DNA of 64,000 nucleotides from assembly GCF_036697405.1 (NCBI RefSeq), contig NZ_JBAHWA010000001.1, positions 1,054,001-1,118,000 on the forward strand, written 5' to 3'. Below, one piece after another: positions 45,137 through 52,880 of the stretch (within the stretch, counting starts at the first letter, position 1; the number at the start of each line of letters is the position of its first letter). Below the pieces are notes generated by a model. That model saw only the letters and a list, made by a program, of their open reading frames with translations. It made no database searches and was not told where the DNA came from. Both the position numbers and the translations under genes were made by a program. The DNA comes from Lysobacter sp036697405. GTDB taxonomy: Bacteria > Pseudomonadota > Gammaproteobacteria > Xanthomonadales > Xanthomonadaceae.

Positions 45137-45144
<8 letters not shown>
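44263..45144 (+). CDS. pstA: Phosphate ABC transporter permease PstA
   Basis: 293 residues with six hydrophobic helices; the EAA loop MREAALSLGVPQWKVIVQVL is clear, and ARISGETAPLLFTAL is the family C-terminal signature. Overlaps pstC by 1 bp and pstB by 8 bp, so the three are translationally coupled. Confidence 0.95.
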
Positions 45145-45994
<850 letters not shown>

Positions 45995-46007
45995 GGGATC
46001 GCGCTTG

Positions 46008-46030
46008 GCCGATGCCCTGTCGGCATCGGC
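46008..46030 (+). other. Perfect hairpin between pstB and phoU
   Basis: GCCGATGCC-CTGTC-GGCATCGGC, 13 bp after the pstB stop, with no T-run. A likely mRNA processing or partial-termination element that would let phoU be expressed at a different level from pstCAB. Confidence 0.6.
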
Positions 46031-46144
46031 TGCGGTCGCGAACGCCCGGCCAGGATGGCCGGGCCGGACCATCCGGAGACCTAATGTCTCGCCATGGATG
46101 GCAATGCAGTCCAACCCAGAATAAAACGAAATTCGAACCCACCC

Positions 46145-46855
46145 ATGAGCACCCACATGCACGACCACATCGTCAAGAGCTACGACGACGAGCAGCGCCG
46201 CCTGCTCGACGAGACCCTGCGCATGGGCGAGATGGCCGCGTCCCAGCTGGAGGCCGCGCTCGACGTGGTCGAACGCCGCGACGACAAGGCGGCCGAGCGC
46301 ATCATCGCCAACGACGAGGCGATCGATGCGCTGGAGCAGGAAATCAGCCACGACGTGATGAAGCTGGCGCTACGCGGGCCGATGGCGCGCGACCTGCGCG
46401 AGATCCTGGCCGCGATCCGCATCGCCTCCGACATCGAGCGCGTCGGCGACTACGCCGCCAACGTCGCCAAGCGCTCCACCGCCCTCAACCTGTCGCCGCC
46501 GCTGCCGCATATCGCCGGCCTGCACGCGCTGGGCACCCTGGCGGTCAAGCAGCTGCGCGACGTGTTGGCCGCCTACCGCGAGAACGATGTCGAACTGGCC
46601 CAGCGCGTGCGTGCGCGCGACGCCGAGATCGACACCGCCTACACCGGCCTGTTCCGCGAGCTGCTGACCTACATGATGGAGGACGCGCGCAGCATCACCC
46701 CCTGCACGCACCTGCTGTTCATGGCCAAGAACATCGAGCGCATCGGCGACCACGCCACCAACATCGCCGAGAACGTCTGGTTCCTGGTCAAGGGCGAGGA
46801 ACTGCTGCCGCCGCGCGAGAAGCGCGACGACACCAACACCACCGGCGCGATCTGA
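46145..46855 (+). CDS. phoU: Phosphate signalling protein PhoU
   Basis: 236 residues; two repeated three-helix bundles, each with the metal-binding motif: RIASDIERVGDYAANVAKRS and FMAKNIERIGDHATNIAENV (ExxxD...NIERIGDHATNI). Negative regulator linking the Pst transporter to the PhoR kinase. ATG 46145 (MSTHMHDHI) has only a weak ribosome site; an ATG 51 bp upstream is less likely. Last gene of the pst cluster; phoB/phoR are not in the window. Confidence 0.95.
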   Translation: MSTHMHDHIVKSYDDEQRRLLDETLRMGEMAASQLEAALDVVERRDDKAAERIIANDEAIDALEQEISHDVMKLALRGPMARDLREILAAIRIASDIERVGDYAANVAKRSTALNLSPPLPHIAGLHALGTLAVKQLRDVLAAYRENDVELAQRVRARDAEIDTAYTGLFRELLTYMMEDARSITPCTHLLFMAKNIERIGDHATNIAENVWFLVKGEELLPPREKRDDTNTTGAI

Positions 46856-47022
46856 GCGCCCCGTGCCCGGCCCCGCGATCGCGCGGGCCGGGTCGCGACG
46901 CCGTCCGGGACGTCGCCGCCACGCGCTGCAGCGCAGCAAAACTGCAAACGTTTCCAGCGTTCTTTAACTGAACGCAAACCCAACAAAGCCGGCGCGACCG
47001 CCTCCGGCGCGAACCGTTTGCC

Positions 47023-47051
47023 GTAACCCCTAACTCTTGGTACATGTCCGT
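47023..47051 (+). promoter_or_regulatory. Candidate ECF-type promoter upstream of the sigma factor gene
   Basis: GTAACC (47023-47028), 19 bp, CCGT (47048-47051), 50 bp before the sigma ATG. AACC with a CGT-type -10 is the general look of ECF promoters, and the same elements with identical spacing occur before the precursor gene. The 19-bp spacing is a little long for the class. Inference only. Confidence 0.35.
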
Positions 47052-47101
47052 GGCGCCCCGCTACGGTGTAAGTAGCAAGGATTCGGAGGGATACGAAGGG
47101 C

Positions 47102-47617
47102 ATGAGCGTTACCCTGGCCCATGGCGACTTGGAAGCGGCCCGCGCGGGCGACCGTGGCGCGCTCGAGCGCGTGCTCGTGCGCTCGCGCCAGGACCTGCGC
47201 CGCTACGCCGAATTCCACTGCGTAATCAACGACATCGAGGACGCGGTCCAGGAAACCCTGATCGCGGTCTCGCGCAAGCTGCGCGACCTGCGTTCGCTGG
47301 AGAGCTTCGTCTCCTGGACCTTCCGCATCGTCAAGCGCGAGTGCAACCGCCTCAAGCGCGGCATGCGCCTGCTGACCGGCGACGCCATCACCGAGAATAT
47401 CCTGCCGGTGGTGCTGCCCGGCCCCTGCGAGTGGCGCCACGACGTCGCCGCCGCGCTGGAGTCCCTGCCCGCGCACTACCGCCAGGTCGTGCTGTTGCGC
47501 GATGTCGAAGGCCTGACCGTCGCCGAGATGGCCGCGCGCCTGTCGCTCACGCGCGAAGCGGTCAAGGCGCGGCTGCACCGCGCACGCGTGCTGGCGCGAG
47601 AATATCTGGATCCATGA
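47102..47617 (+). CDS. ECF-type RNA polymerase sigma factor
   Basis: 171 residues. Region 2 (about 28-88: VINDIEDAVQETLIAVSRKL, then SFVSWTFRIVKRECNRLKR) binds core and the -10. Region 4 (about 115-168) has the helix-turn-helix VEGLTVAEMAARLSLTREAV. ATG has GAAGG upstream. No anti-sigma gene is adjacent: the next gene on the same strand, 106 bp on, is the EGKCG precursor peptide. This placement suggests the factor is dedicated to the metallophore operon and to itself. Confidence 0.9.
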   Translation: MSVTLAHGDLEAARAGDRGALERVLVRSRQDLRRYAEFHCVINDIEDAVQETLIAVSRKLRDLRSLESFVSWTFRIVKRECNRLKRGMRLLTGDAITENILPVVLPGPCEWRHDVAAALESLPAHYRQVVLLRDVEGLTVAEMAARLSLTREAVKARLHRARVLAREYLDP

Positions 47618-47632
47618 ACAGTTTTCGAACCT

Positions 47633-47661
47633 GGAACCGGGCACACTGCGCCGGCTTCCGC
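47633..47661 (+). promoter_or_regulatory. Candidate ECF-type promoter upstream of the precursor gene
   Basis: GGAACC (47633-47638), 19 bp, CCGC (47658-47661), just inside the sigma-precursor gap and spaced as in the copy at 47023-47051. A hairpin (GACGGG-TCGAT-CCCGTC, about 47679-47695) follows in the leader. Whether the sigma factor recognises it needs a transcription start map. Confidence 0.35.
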
Positions 47662-47723
47662 CTTGTGTTTTTCACCGACGGGTCGATCCCGTCATCATCG
47701 CCAACGTAATGGAGAGCAAGCGC

Positions 47724-48143
47724 ATGTCCAAGCAGATCAAGAAACCCGTCGCCCTCGCGCTCGGTGCCGCCCTGGTCGGCGGTCTGACCCTGTCCACCTC
47801 CGCCTTCGCCATGAGCGACCTCGCGCAGGGTTATCTGCTCGGCGCCCAGCAGGCGCAGACCGCCGAAAAGGCCGCCGATGCCAAGGCCACCGACGCCAAG
47901 GCCGCCGAAGGCAAGTGCGGCGCCGAGAAGAAGACCGGCGAAGGCAGCTGCGGCGCCGACAAGGACAAGAAGGCCGCCGAGGGCAAGTGCGGCGAAGGCA
48001 AGTGCGGCGCCGACAAGAAGAAGGCCGGCGAAGGCAAGTGCGGTGAAGGCAAGTGCGGCGCCGACAAGGACAAGAAGGCCGCCGACGGCAAGAAGGCCGG
48101 TGAAGGCAAGTGCGGCGAAGGCAAGTGCGGTGGCTCGGTCTGA
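47724..48143 (+). CDS. hvfA: HvfA/BufA-type RiPP metallophore precursor with eight EGKCG-type motifs
   Basis: 139 residues from ATG 47724, GGAGA ten bases upstream; an ATG 15 bp earlier is less likely. Signal peptide to about 29 (GGLTLSTSAFA). A short segment MSDLAQGYLLGAQQAQ follows, then a low-complexity core of Lys/Ala/Gly/Asp. The core carries seven EGKCG and one EGSCG motifs with Cys at 65, 76, 89, 94, 106, 111, 130 and 135; three pairs are tandem (EGKCGEGKCG). In known HvfA/bufferin systems these cysteines are converted to oxazolone-thioamide or thiooxazole groups that bind copper. Here the modification is inferred from the adjacent oxidase and partner genes. The DNA itself contains repeated units, suggesting expansion by slippage or duplication. 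Confidence 0.88.
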   Translation: MSKQIKKPVALALGAALVGGLTLSTSAFAMSDLAQGYLLGAQQAQTAEKAADAKATDAKAAEGKCGAEKKTGEGSCGADKDKKAAEGKCGEGKCGADKKKAGEGKCGEGKCGADKDKKAADGKKAGEGKCGEGKCGGSV

Positions 48144-48150
48144 GCCACGC

Positions 48151-49008
48151 ATGGACGGCGTGCGTCCGCTGAACGCGGACGCCGTCGGCCTCGGTTTGCG
48201 GCGGGCCCTGCTGGGCCCGCTGCGATCGGCCGCGCCCACCGATTTCGATTTCCTGGAACTCGCGCCCGAGAACTGGATCGGCGTGGGCGGGCGCTACGGC
48301 GAGGCCCTGTCCGAACTCGCCGCGCGCCACCCGCTGGTCTGCCACGGCCTGTCGCTGTCGCTGGGCGGCACCGAGCCCTTGGACGAGACCTTCCTGATCC
48401 GGGTCCGCCGTTTCCTCGACCAGCACCAGGTCCGTTCGTACAGCGAGCACCTGAGCTATTGCAGCGACGACGGCCACCTCTACGACCTGCTGCCGATCCC
48501 TTTCACCGAGGAAGCGGTGCGCCACGTCGCCGCGCGCATCCGCCAGGCCCAGGACATCGTCGGCCGCCGCATCGCGATCGAGAACACCTCGACCTACGCC
48601 AATCCGCATCGGGAAATGAGCGAGATCGACTTCACCAACGCGGTGCTGGCCGAGGCCGACTGCGACCTGCTGCTGGACGTCAACAACGTCTACGTCAACT
48701 CGATCAACCACCGCTACGACGCGAGCGCGTTCCTGGCCGCGCTGCCGGGCGAGCGCATCGCCTATATCCACGTCGCCGGCCATTACGACGAAGCCGACGA
48801 TCTCAAGATCGACACCCACGGCGCGCCGGTCAAGGACGCGGTGTGGTCGCTGCTGGGCGAGGCCTACCGCCGTTTCGGCGCGCGCCCGACCCTGCTCGAG
48901 CGCGATTTCAATTTCCCGCCCTACGCCGAGCTCGTGGCCGAGCTCGACACCGTGCGCGCGGTCCTGCGCGAACACGCGCCCGCCGCCGCGCGCCAGGCCC
49001 ATGGCTGA
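48151..49008 (+). CDS. hvfB: MNIO family oxidase (former DUF692), HvfB/BufB type
   Basis: 285 residues, TIM-barrel multinuclear non-heme iron-dependent oxidase that modifies precursor cysteines. Metal-ligand candidates are in place: His65 (VCHGLSLSLGG), His100 (YSEHLSYC), Glu144 (AIENTST), Asp176 and Asn178-179 (LLLDVNNVYVNSINH), His207 and His211 (YIHVAGH), Asp221 and His223 (DTHGAPV) and Glu250 (LLERDFNFP). These match the family's conserved set. Seven bases after the precursor stop; overlaps the partner gene by 8 bp. Confidence 0.92.
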   Translation: MDGVRPLNADAVGLGLRRALLGPLRSAAPTDFDFLELAPENWIGVGGRYGEALSELAARHPLVCHGLSLSLGGTEPLDETFLIRVRRFLDQHQVRSYSEHLSYCSDDGHLYDLLPIPFTEEAVRHVAARIRQAQDIVGRRIAIENTSTYANPHREMSEIDFTNAVLAEADCDLLLDVNNVYVNSINHRYDASAFLAALPGERIAYIHVAGHYDEADDLKIDTHGAPVKDAVWSLLGEAYRRFGARPTLLERDFNFPPYAELVAELDTVRAVLREHAPAAARQAHG

Positions 49009-49783
49009 GCCGCGCGCCCAGGCGCCCGCGCGACTGCGCGCGCAGCAGTTCGAACTGACCCGCCACCTGCGCGACCCGCAGGCCAGTCCCGCCCCGGCCG
49101 GCATCGAGGAGCGGCGCCTGGAGGTCTACCGCGGCCTGCTGTTCAACAACATCGAAGGCCTGCTGGCCGGCAACTTCCCCGTCGTCACCGAACTGCTGGG
49201 CGAACCGGCCTGGACCGCGCTGGTACGCGACTTCTTCCGCGACCATCGCTGCCGCACGCCGCTGTTCCCCGAGCTCGCGCGCGAGTTCCTGCGCTACCTG
49301 GAAGACCGCGAGGATCTTTCGCCGGCGTTCCTGACCGAACTGGCGCACTACGAATGGGTCGAACTGGCCCTGCAACTGTCCGATGCCGAAGCGGATCCGG
49401 CCACGATCGACGCCGGGGCCGACCTGCTCGACGGGGTGCCGGTGCTGTCGCCGCTGGCCTGGCCGCTGGCCTATGCCTGGCCGGTGCACCGCATCGGCCC
49501 GGCGTTCCAGCCCGACGCGCCGCCGCCGCAACCGACCCTGCTGCTGTTGCGACGCGGGGCCGACGGCGAGGTGCGCTTCTCCGAGCTGAGCCCGCTCGCC
49601 TATCGCCTGGTCGAACGCCTGGGCGAATCGCCCGAACTCAGCGGCCGCGAGCAGTTGCGCGCGCTGGCCGCCGAGGCCGGCAGCCAGGACATCGACAGTT
49701 TCGTCGCCCAAGGCCGCGCCCTGCTCGAGCAGATGCGCGCCAGCGGCGTCGTGCCCGGCACGCGCGCGCACCGTTCGGCCTGA
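49001..49783 (+). CDS. hvfC: DUF2063 partner protein, HvfC/BufC type
   Basis: 260 residues. The N-terminal DUF2063 helical domain (about 10-110: LRAQQFELTRHLRDPQASPA, then RLEVYRGLLFNNIEGLLAGN and FPVVTELLGE) is followed by a C-terminal alpha/beta domain. In characterised systems the partner binds the precursor and positions it for the oxidase. Overlap with hvfB by 8 bp (coupled translation) supports a complex. No metal or catalytic motif is seen. Confidence 0.9.
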   Translation: MAEPRAQAPARLRAQQFELTRHLRDPQASPAPAGIEERRLEVYRGLLFNNIEGLLAGNFPVVTELLGEPAWTALVRDFFRDHRCRTPLFPELAREFLRYLEDREDLSPAFLTELAHYEWVELALQLSDAEADPATIDAGADLLDGVPVLSPLAWPLAYAWPVHRIGPAFQPDAPPPQPTLLLLRRGADGEVRFSELSPLAYRLVERLGESPELSGREQLRALAAEAGSQDIDSFVAQGRALLEQMRASGVVPGTRAHRSA

Positions 49784-49841
49784 TCGCCGCCTCCTTAAGG
49801 AAAGCGCTGGCGGTACCAGCGCGTTTCCCGCGGAGCACGAC

Positions 49842-50498
49842 ATGCCCCTCCTCTCCCGTTGCGCGCACGCGCTGCGCGACCGTCTCGAAGGCCTCGGCAC
49901 CTGGACCGCCCCCTTGGGCCTGCGCCTGATCCTGGCCTGGGAGTTCTACGAATCCGGCCGCGAAAAACTGCGGGGGCAGAACTGGTTCGCCGACGTGATG
50001 GCGGCGTTCCCGTTTCCGTTCGACCGCCTGCCGGCCGGGCTGAGCTGGACCCTGGCGACCTGGTTCGAGCTGATCGGCGGCCTGGCGCTGCTGATCGGAC
50101 TGGGCACGCGCTTTTTCGCCGCGGCCTTGTTCGTGCTGACCGTGGTCGCGATCGCGGCCGTGCATTGGCCGCAGGACTGGATGGGCCTGGGCCAGCTCGC
50201 TCAGGGCTATGCGCTCACCGATCGGGGCGCGGGCAACTACAAGCTGCCGCTGCTGTTCCTGGCGATGCTGTGGCCGCTGATCCTGGGCGGCGCGGGCCGC
50301 CTCAGCCTGGACGCATGGATCGAACGCGCGCGGCGCGCGGCGCCGGCGCAAGCGCGCAACGACGCCCTGGGCTGGGGCGTCGGCCTGCTGCTGTTCGGCG
50401 CCGTCGCGGCCATGCTGTTGCCCTTGCCGGGCCTGCTCCTGGCTGTGGGCGGCGCCGTGCTGCTGGCAGCGGACCGGCTGCGCCTGCGCATGCGCTAA
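49842..50498 (+). CDS. hvfD: DoxX-like membrane protein, HvfD/BufD type
   Basis: 218 residues. About five or six hydrophobic helices (LRLILAWEFYESGREKLRGQ, WTLATWFELIGGLALLIG, FFAAALFVLTVVAIAAVHW, YKLPLLFLAMLWPLILGG, then two C-terminal). DoxX-family landmarks FYESGREKL and WFELIGGLALLIGLGTRF. In HvfABCD/bufferin operons the DoxX member is the fourth gene; its role (membrane anchoring, redox or export) is unsettled. 58 bp after hvfC, with its own weak ribosome site. Confidence 0.88.
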   Translation: MPLLSRCAHALRDRLEGLGTWTAPLGLRLILAWEFYESGREKLRGQNWFADVMAAFPFPFDRLPAGLSWTLATWFELIGGLALLIGLGTRFFAAALFVLTVVAIAAVHWPQDWMGLGQLAQGYALTDRGAGNYKLPLLFLAMLWPLILGGAGRLSLDAWIERARRAAPAQARNDALGWGVGLLLFGAVAAMLLPLPGLLLAVGGAVLLAADRLRLRMR

Positions 50499-50622
50499 CG
50501 CCCCGCTCCGCCGTCCTCTTTCTGCTTGCGAGAGGGCGGCGGGGCGCGGGCACCGCCCGCCGCGGCCGCAGCCGCGCGCCGCGCGCGCAGGTTCCGCCAT
50601 CGTCGTCTGCTAGGCTTTCGGC

Positions 50623-51258
50623 ATGATCGACGCCGGCCCCGCCCCCCAGACCACCGCCGCTCCGCCCCGTTTGTGCAACCGTTTCCGCGGCTTCCTGCCG
50701 GTCGTGGTCGACGTCGAAACCGGCGGTTTCGACTGGAATCGCCACGCCCTGCTCGAGATCGCCGTGGTGCCCGTGGAGTTGGACGAGCAGGGCCTGCTGA
50801 TTCCCGGCACCACCACCAGCGCGCACGTGGTACCGGCGCAGGGCCTGGAGATCGATCCCAAATCGCTGGAAGTCACCGGCATCGACATCGACCATCCGTT
50901 CCGCGACGCCAAGCCCGAGCGGGTCGCCTTGGAAAACGTGTTCGCGCCGGTGCGCGAAGCGATCAAACGCCATGGCTGCCAGCGCGCGATCCTGGTCGGC
51001 CACAACGCCCATTTCGACCTCAACTTCCTCAATGCCGCGGTCGCGCGCAGCGGCCACAAGCGCAACCCCTTCCATCCCTTCAGCGTGTTCGACACCGTGA
51101 CCCTGGGCGGCCTGGCCTACGGCCAGACCGTGCTCGCGCGCGCGGTCCAGGCCGCGGGCTTCGAATGGAACGCCGAGGAGGCGCACTCGGCGGTCTACGA
51201 CGCCGAGCGCACCGCGGAATTGTTCTGCAAGGTCGTCAACGCCTGGCCGCGCGGCTGA
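50623..51258 (+). CDS. rnt: Ribonuclease T
   Basis: 211 residues, DEDDh 3' exonuclease that trims tRNA and other small RNAs. Catalytic residues: Asp and Glu in VVDVETGGFDW, Asp in HNAHFDLNFL, and His/Asp in EEAHSAVYDAERTAELF. Length and order fit RNase T. Not in an operon; convergent with the gdx gene. Confidence 0.95.
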   Translation: MIDAGPAPQTTAAPPRLCNRFRGFLPVVVDVETGGFDWNRHALLEIAVVPVELDEQGLLIPGTTTSAHVVPAQGLEIDPKSLEVTGIDIDHPFRDAKPERVALENVFAPVREAIKRHGCQRAILVGHNAHFDLNFLNAAVARSGHKRNPFHPFSVFDTVTLGGLAYGQTVLARAVQAAGFEWNAEEAHSAVYDAERTAELFCKVVNAWPRG

Positions 51259-51405
51259 GCCGGGCGCCACGCCCGACATCGGTCGCGCTCGGCTCCATTC
51301 GCCCACCGGCCTACGAACCGCCGCGTCGAGGCGAAGCTCCAGCCTCCGGGTGCGGCTGCGGCGATCGGCCACCGCGCCGGCGCGTCATGCCCACGGGTGC
51401 GCCGA

Positions 51406-51717
51406 TCAGGCCAGTTTCAGGCCGATCAGACCGGCCACGATCAAGGCCACGCTGGTCACCCGTAGCGCGTTGACCGGCTCGTGGAACAGCACGATGCCGA
51501 GGATGACGGTGCCGACCGCGCCCACGCCCACCCAGATCGCGTAGGCGGTGCCGACCGGCAGCGACTTCATCGCGATGCCGAGCAGGCCCAGGCTGATCGC
51601 CATCGCGGCGACCGTGCCCACGGTGGGCCAGAGCTTGCTGAAACCGTCGGTGTATTTGAGGCCGATGGCCCAGCCGACCTCGAACAGGCCGGCGAGTACG
51701 AGAATGATCCAGGGCAT
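51406..51717 (-). CDS. gdx: Guanidinium exporter, SMR family
   Basis: 103 residues, four membrane helices: about 2-20, 30-50, 58-78 and 85-102. The conserved Glu in LFEVGWAIGLKYTDGFS, the WVGVGAVGT loop and LFHEPVNALRV are typical of SugE/Gdx rather than EmrE. The protein was formerly called SugE. ATG 51717 has GGAG seven bases upstream. A guanidine-II riboswitch lies in its leader, confirming the guanidinium role. A longer in-frame ORF continues into rlmB and is not real. Confidence 0.95.
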   Translation of the reverse strand: MPWIILVLAGLFEVGWAIGLKYTDGFSKLWPTVGTVAAMAISLGLLGIAMKSLPVGTAYAIWVGVGAVGTVILGIVLFHEPVNALRVTSVALIVAGLIGLKLA

Positions 51718-51737
51718 GGCAGGTCTCCTTTCGCGAT

Positions 51738-51779
51738 GGGGCCGTCCCCGGGCGACTGGAGAGGCGGGGTCGTCCCCGC
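51738..51779 (-). promoter_or_regulatory. Guanidine-II (mini-ykkC) riboswitch upstream of gdx
   Basis: Two hairpins on the minus strand: P1 GCGGGG-ACGA-CCCCGC (51779-51764) and P2 GGGG-ACGG-CCCC (51749-51738), joined by a 14-nt linker. Both loops fit the ACGR signature that defines this class. The linker carries TCTCC, which can pair with the GGAGA ribosome site located just after P2, suggesting translational control: without guanidinium the Shine-Dalgarno is masked. It lies only 18 bp after the rlmB stop. Confidence 0.9.
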
Positions 51780-51797
51780 TTCCTGCTTGTTCGTGGA

Positions 51798-52565
51798 TTA
51801 TTTCACGGGGGCCAGGCGCTGGCGCACCGCTTCGAACAAGGTCACGCCCGCGGCTACGGATACGTTCAGGCTCTCGACCGCGGAGCCATCGGCGCCGCCG
51901 GGCATCGGGATCTTGACCAGCTGATCGCAGTTCTCGCGGGTCAGCCGGCGCATGCCGTCGGATTCGCCGCCCAACACCAGGCCGACGTTGCCGCGCAGGT
52001 CGATGCCGTAGAACGAGGCCTCGGCTTCGCCGGCCAGGCCGTACAGCCACACGCCCAGCTCCTGCAGTTCGCGCAGGGTGCGCGCGAGATTGGTGACCGG
52101 AATGATCGGCACGCTGTCGGCGGCGCCGGCCGAGGTCTTGCGCACGGTCGCGTTGACCTGGACCGCGCGGTCCTTGGGAATGATGACGACGGTGGTGCCG
52201 GCCGCGGCCGCGCTGCGCAGGCAGGCGCCGAAGTTGTGCGGGTCCTGCACGCCGTCCAGGATCAGCACCAGCGCGCGGCCCTCGGCGGCCTCGATCAGGC
52301 CTTGCAGTTCGTTCTCGCTCCAGGTCTTGGCGGCTGCGTAGCGCGCGACCACGCCCTGGTGGCGCAGGCCGCCGGCGACGCCGTCCACGGCCTGGCTGGC
52401 GACCTTGCGCACGTCGATGCCGACGCGGCGCGCATTGCTTTCGATCTCGGCCAGGCGCGGGTTCTTGGCGCCGGCTTCGATCAGCACCTCGCGCACGTTA
52501 TCGGCGTCGTGCTCGATCGCCGCCGAGACTGCGTTGATGCCGGCGATCCATTGTTTCTGGCTCAT
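51798..52565 (-). CDS. rlmB: 23S rRNA (guanosine-2'-O-)-methyltransferase RlmB
   Basis: 255 residues, SPOUT methyltransferase. N-terminal substrate-binding domain (IAGINAVSAAIEHDADNVRE). The C-terminal trefoil knot has LILDGVQDPHNFGACLRSAA, GLVLGGESDGMRRLTRENCD and IPMPGGADGSAVESLNVSVA, which are the three SpoU/TrmH motifs. Methylates G2251 in E. coli numbering. Downstream of rnr on the same strand, as in many proteobacteria, but separated by a repeat-containing gap of 315 bp. Confidence 0.95.
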   Translation of the reverse strand: MSQKQWIAGINAVSAAIEHDADNVREVLIEAGAKNPRLAEIESNARRVGIDVRKVASQAVDGVAGGLRHQGVVARYAAAKTWSENELQGLIEAAEGRALVLILDGVQDPHNFGACLRSAAAAGTTVVIIPKDRAVQVNATVRKTSAGAADSVPIIPVTNLARTLRELQELGVWLYGLAGEAEASFYGIDLRGNVGLVLGGESDGMRRLTRENCDQLVKIPMPGGADGSAVESLNVSVAAGVTLFEAVRQRLAPVK

Positions 52566-52683
52566 GGGGGTTCCGTAGACGGGAGCGAGCGCTGGCCGGG
52601 CATAGGCCCAGGCGGCGGGAGGACAGGGGGTGAGATTCTAAGCCAGCGGCGCCCCCGAAGCCTGCTCCCGGCCCTACCTCACC

Positions 52684-52822
52684 CCTTCGAATCGGTCCCC
52701 CCCCCTTTGAAAATGGGGGTTAGGGTGGATTTGCGGTTGCTGTTGCTTTCACCTTCGCCGGCCATGCAAATCCCCCGCGCCACGGTGCCAGGCCACATCG
52801 GCGCCGGCGCCGGGCGCTGGCC
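52684..52822. repeat. CAAATCCCCC-type repeat copies between rnr and rlmB
   Basis: One copy at about 52699-52736 (CCCCCCCTTTGAAAATGGGG, then GGTGGATTTGC) and a second, diverged, at 52766-52822 (GCAAATCCCCCGCG, then CCCCTCTTCAAAGGGGGCC with an insertion). They occupy most of the 315-bp gap, which has no gene. Confidence 0.75.
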
Positions 52823-52880
52823 CCCTCTTCAAAGGGGGCCATGGGGTGCGCGAACAGCGGTCCCGAAGTTCGTCAGCCGC

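Noticed and set aside
47890..48140. CRISPR-like repeat array
   Set aside because: The repeats are coding (EGKCG units), in frame and without unique spacers.
47831..48148. Minus-strand 105-codon frame with repeated SPHLPSP units
   Set aside because: It is the mirror of the EGKCG repeats of the precursor gene; its regularity comes from those repeats.
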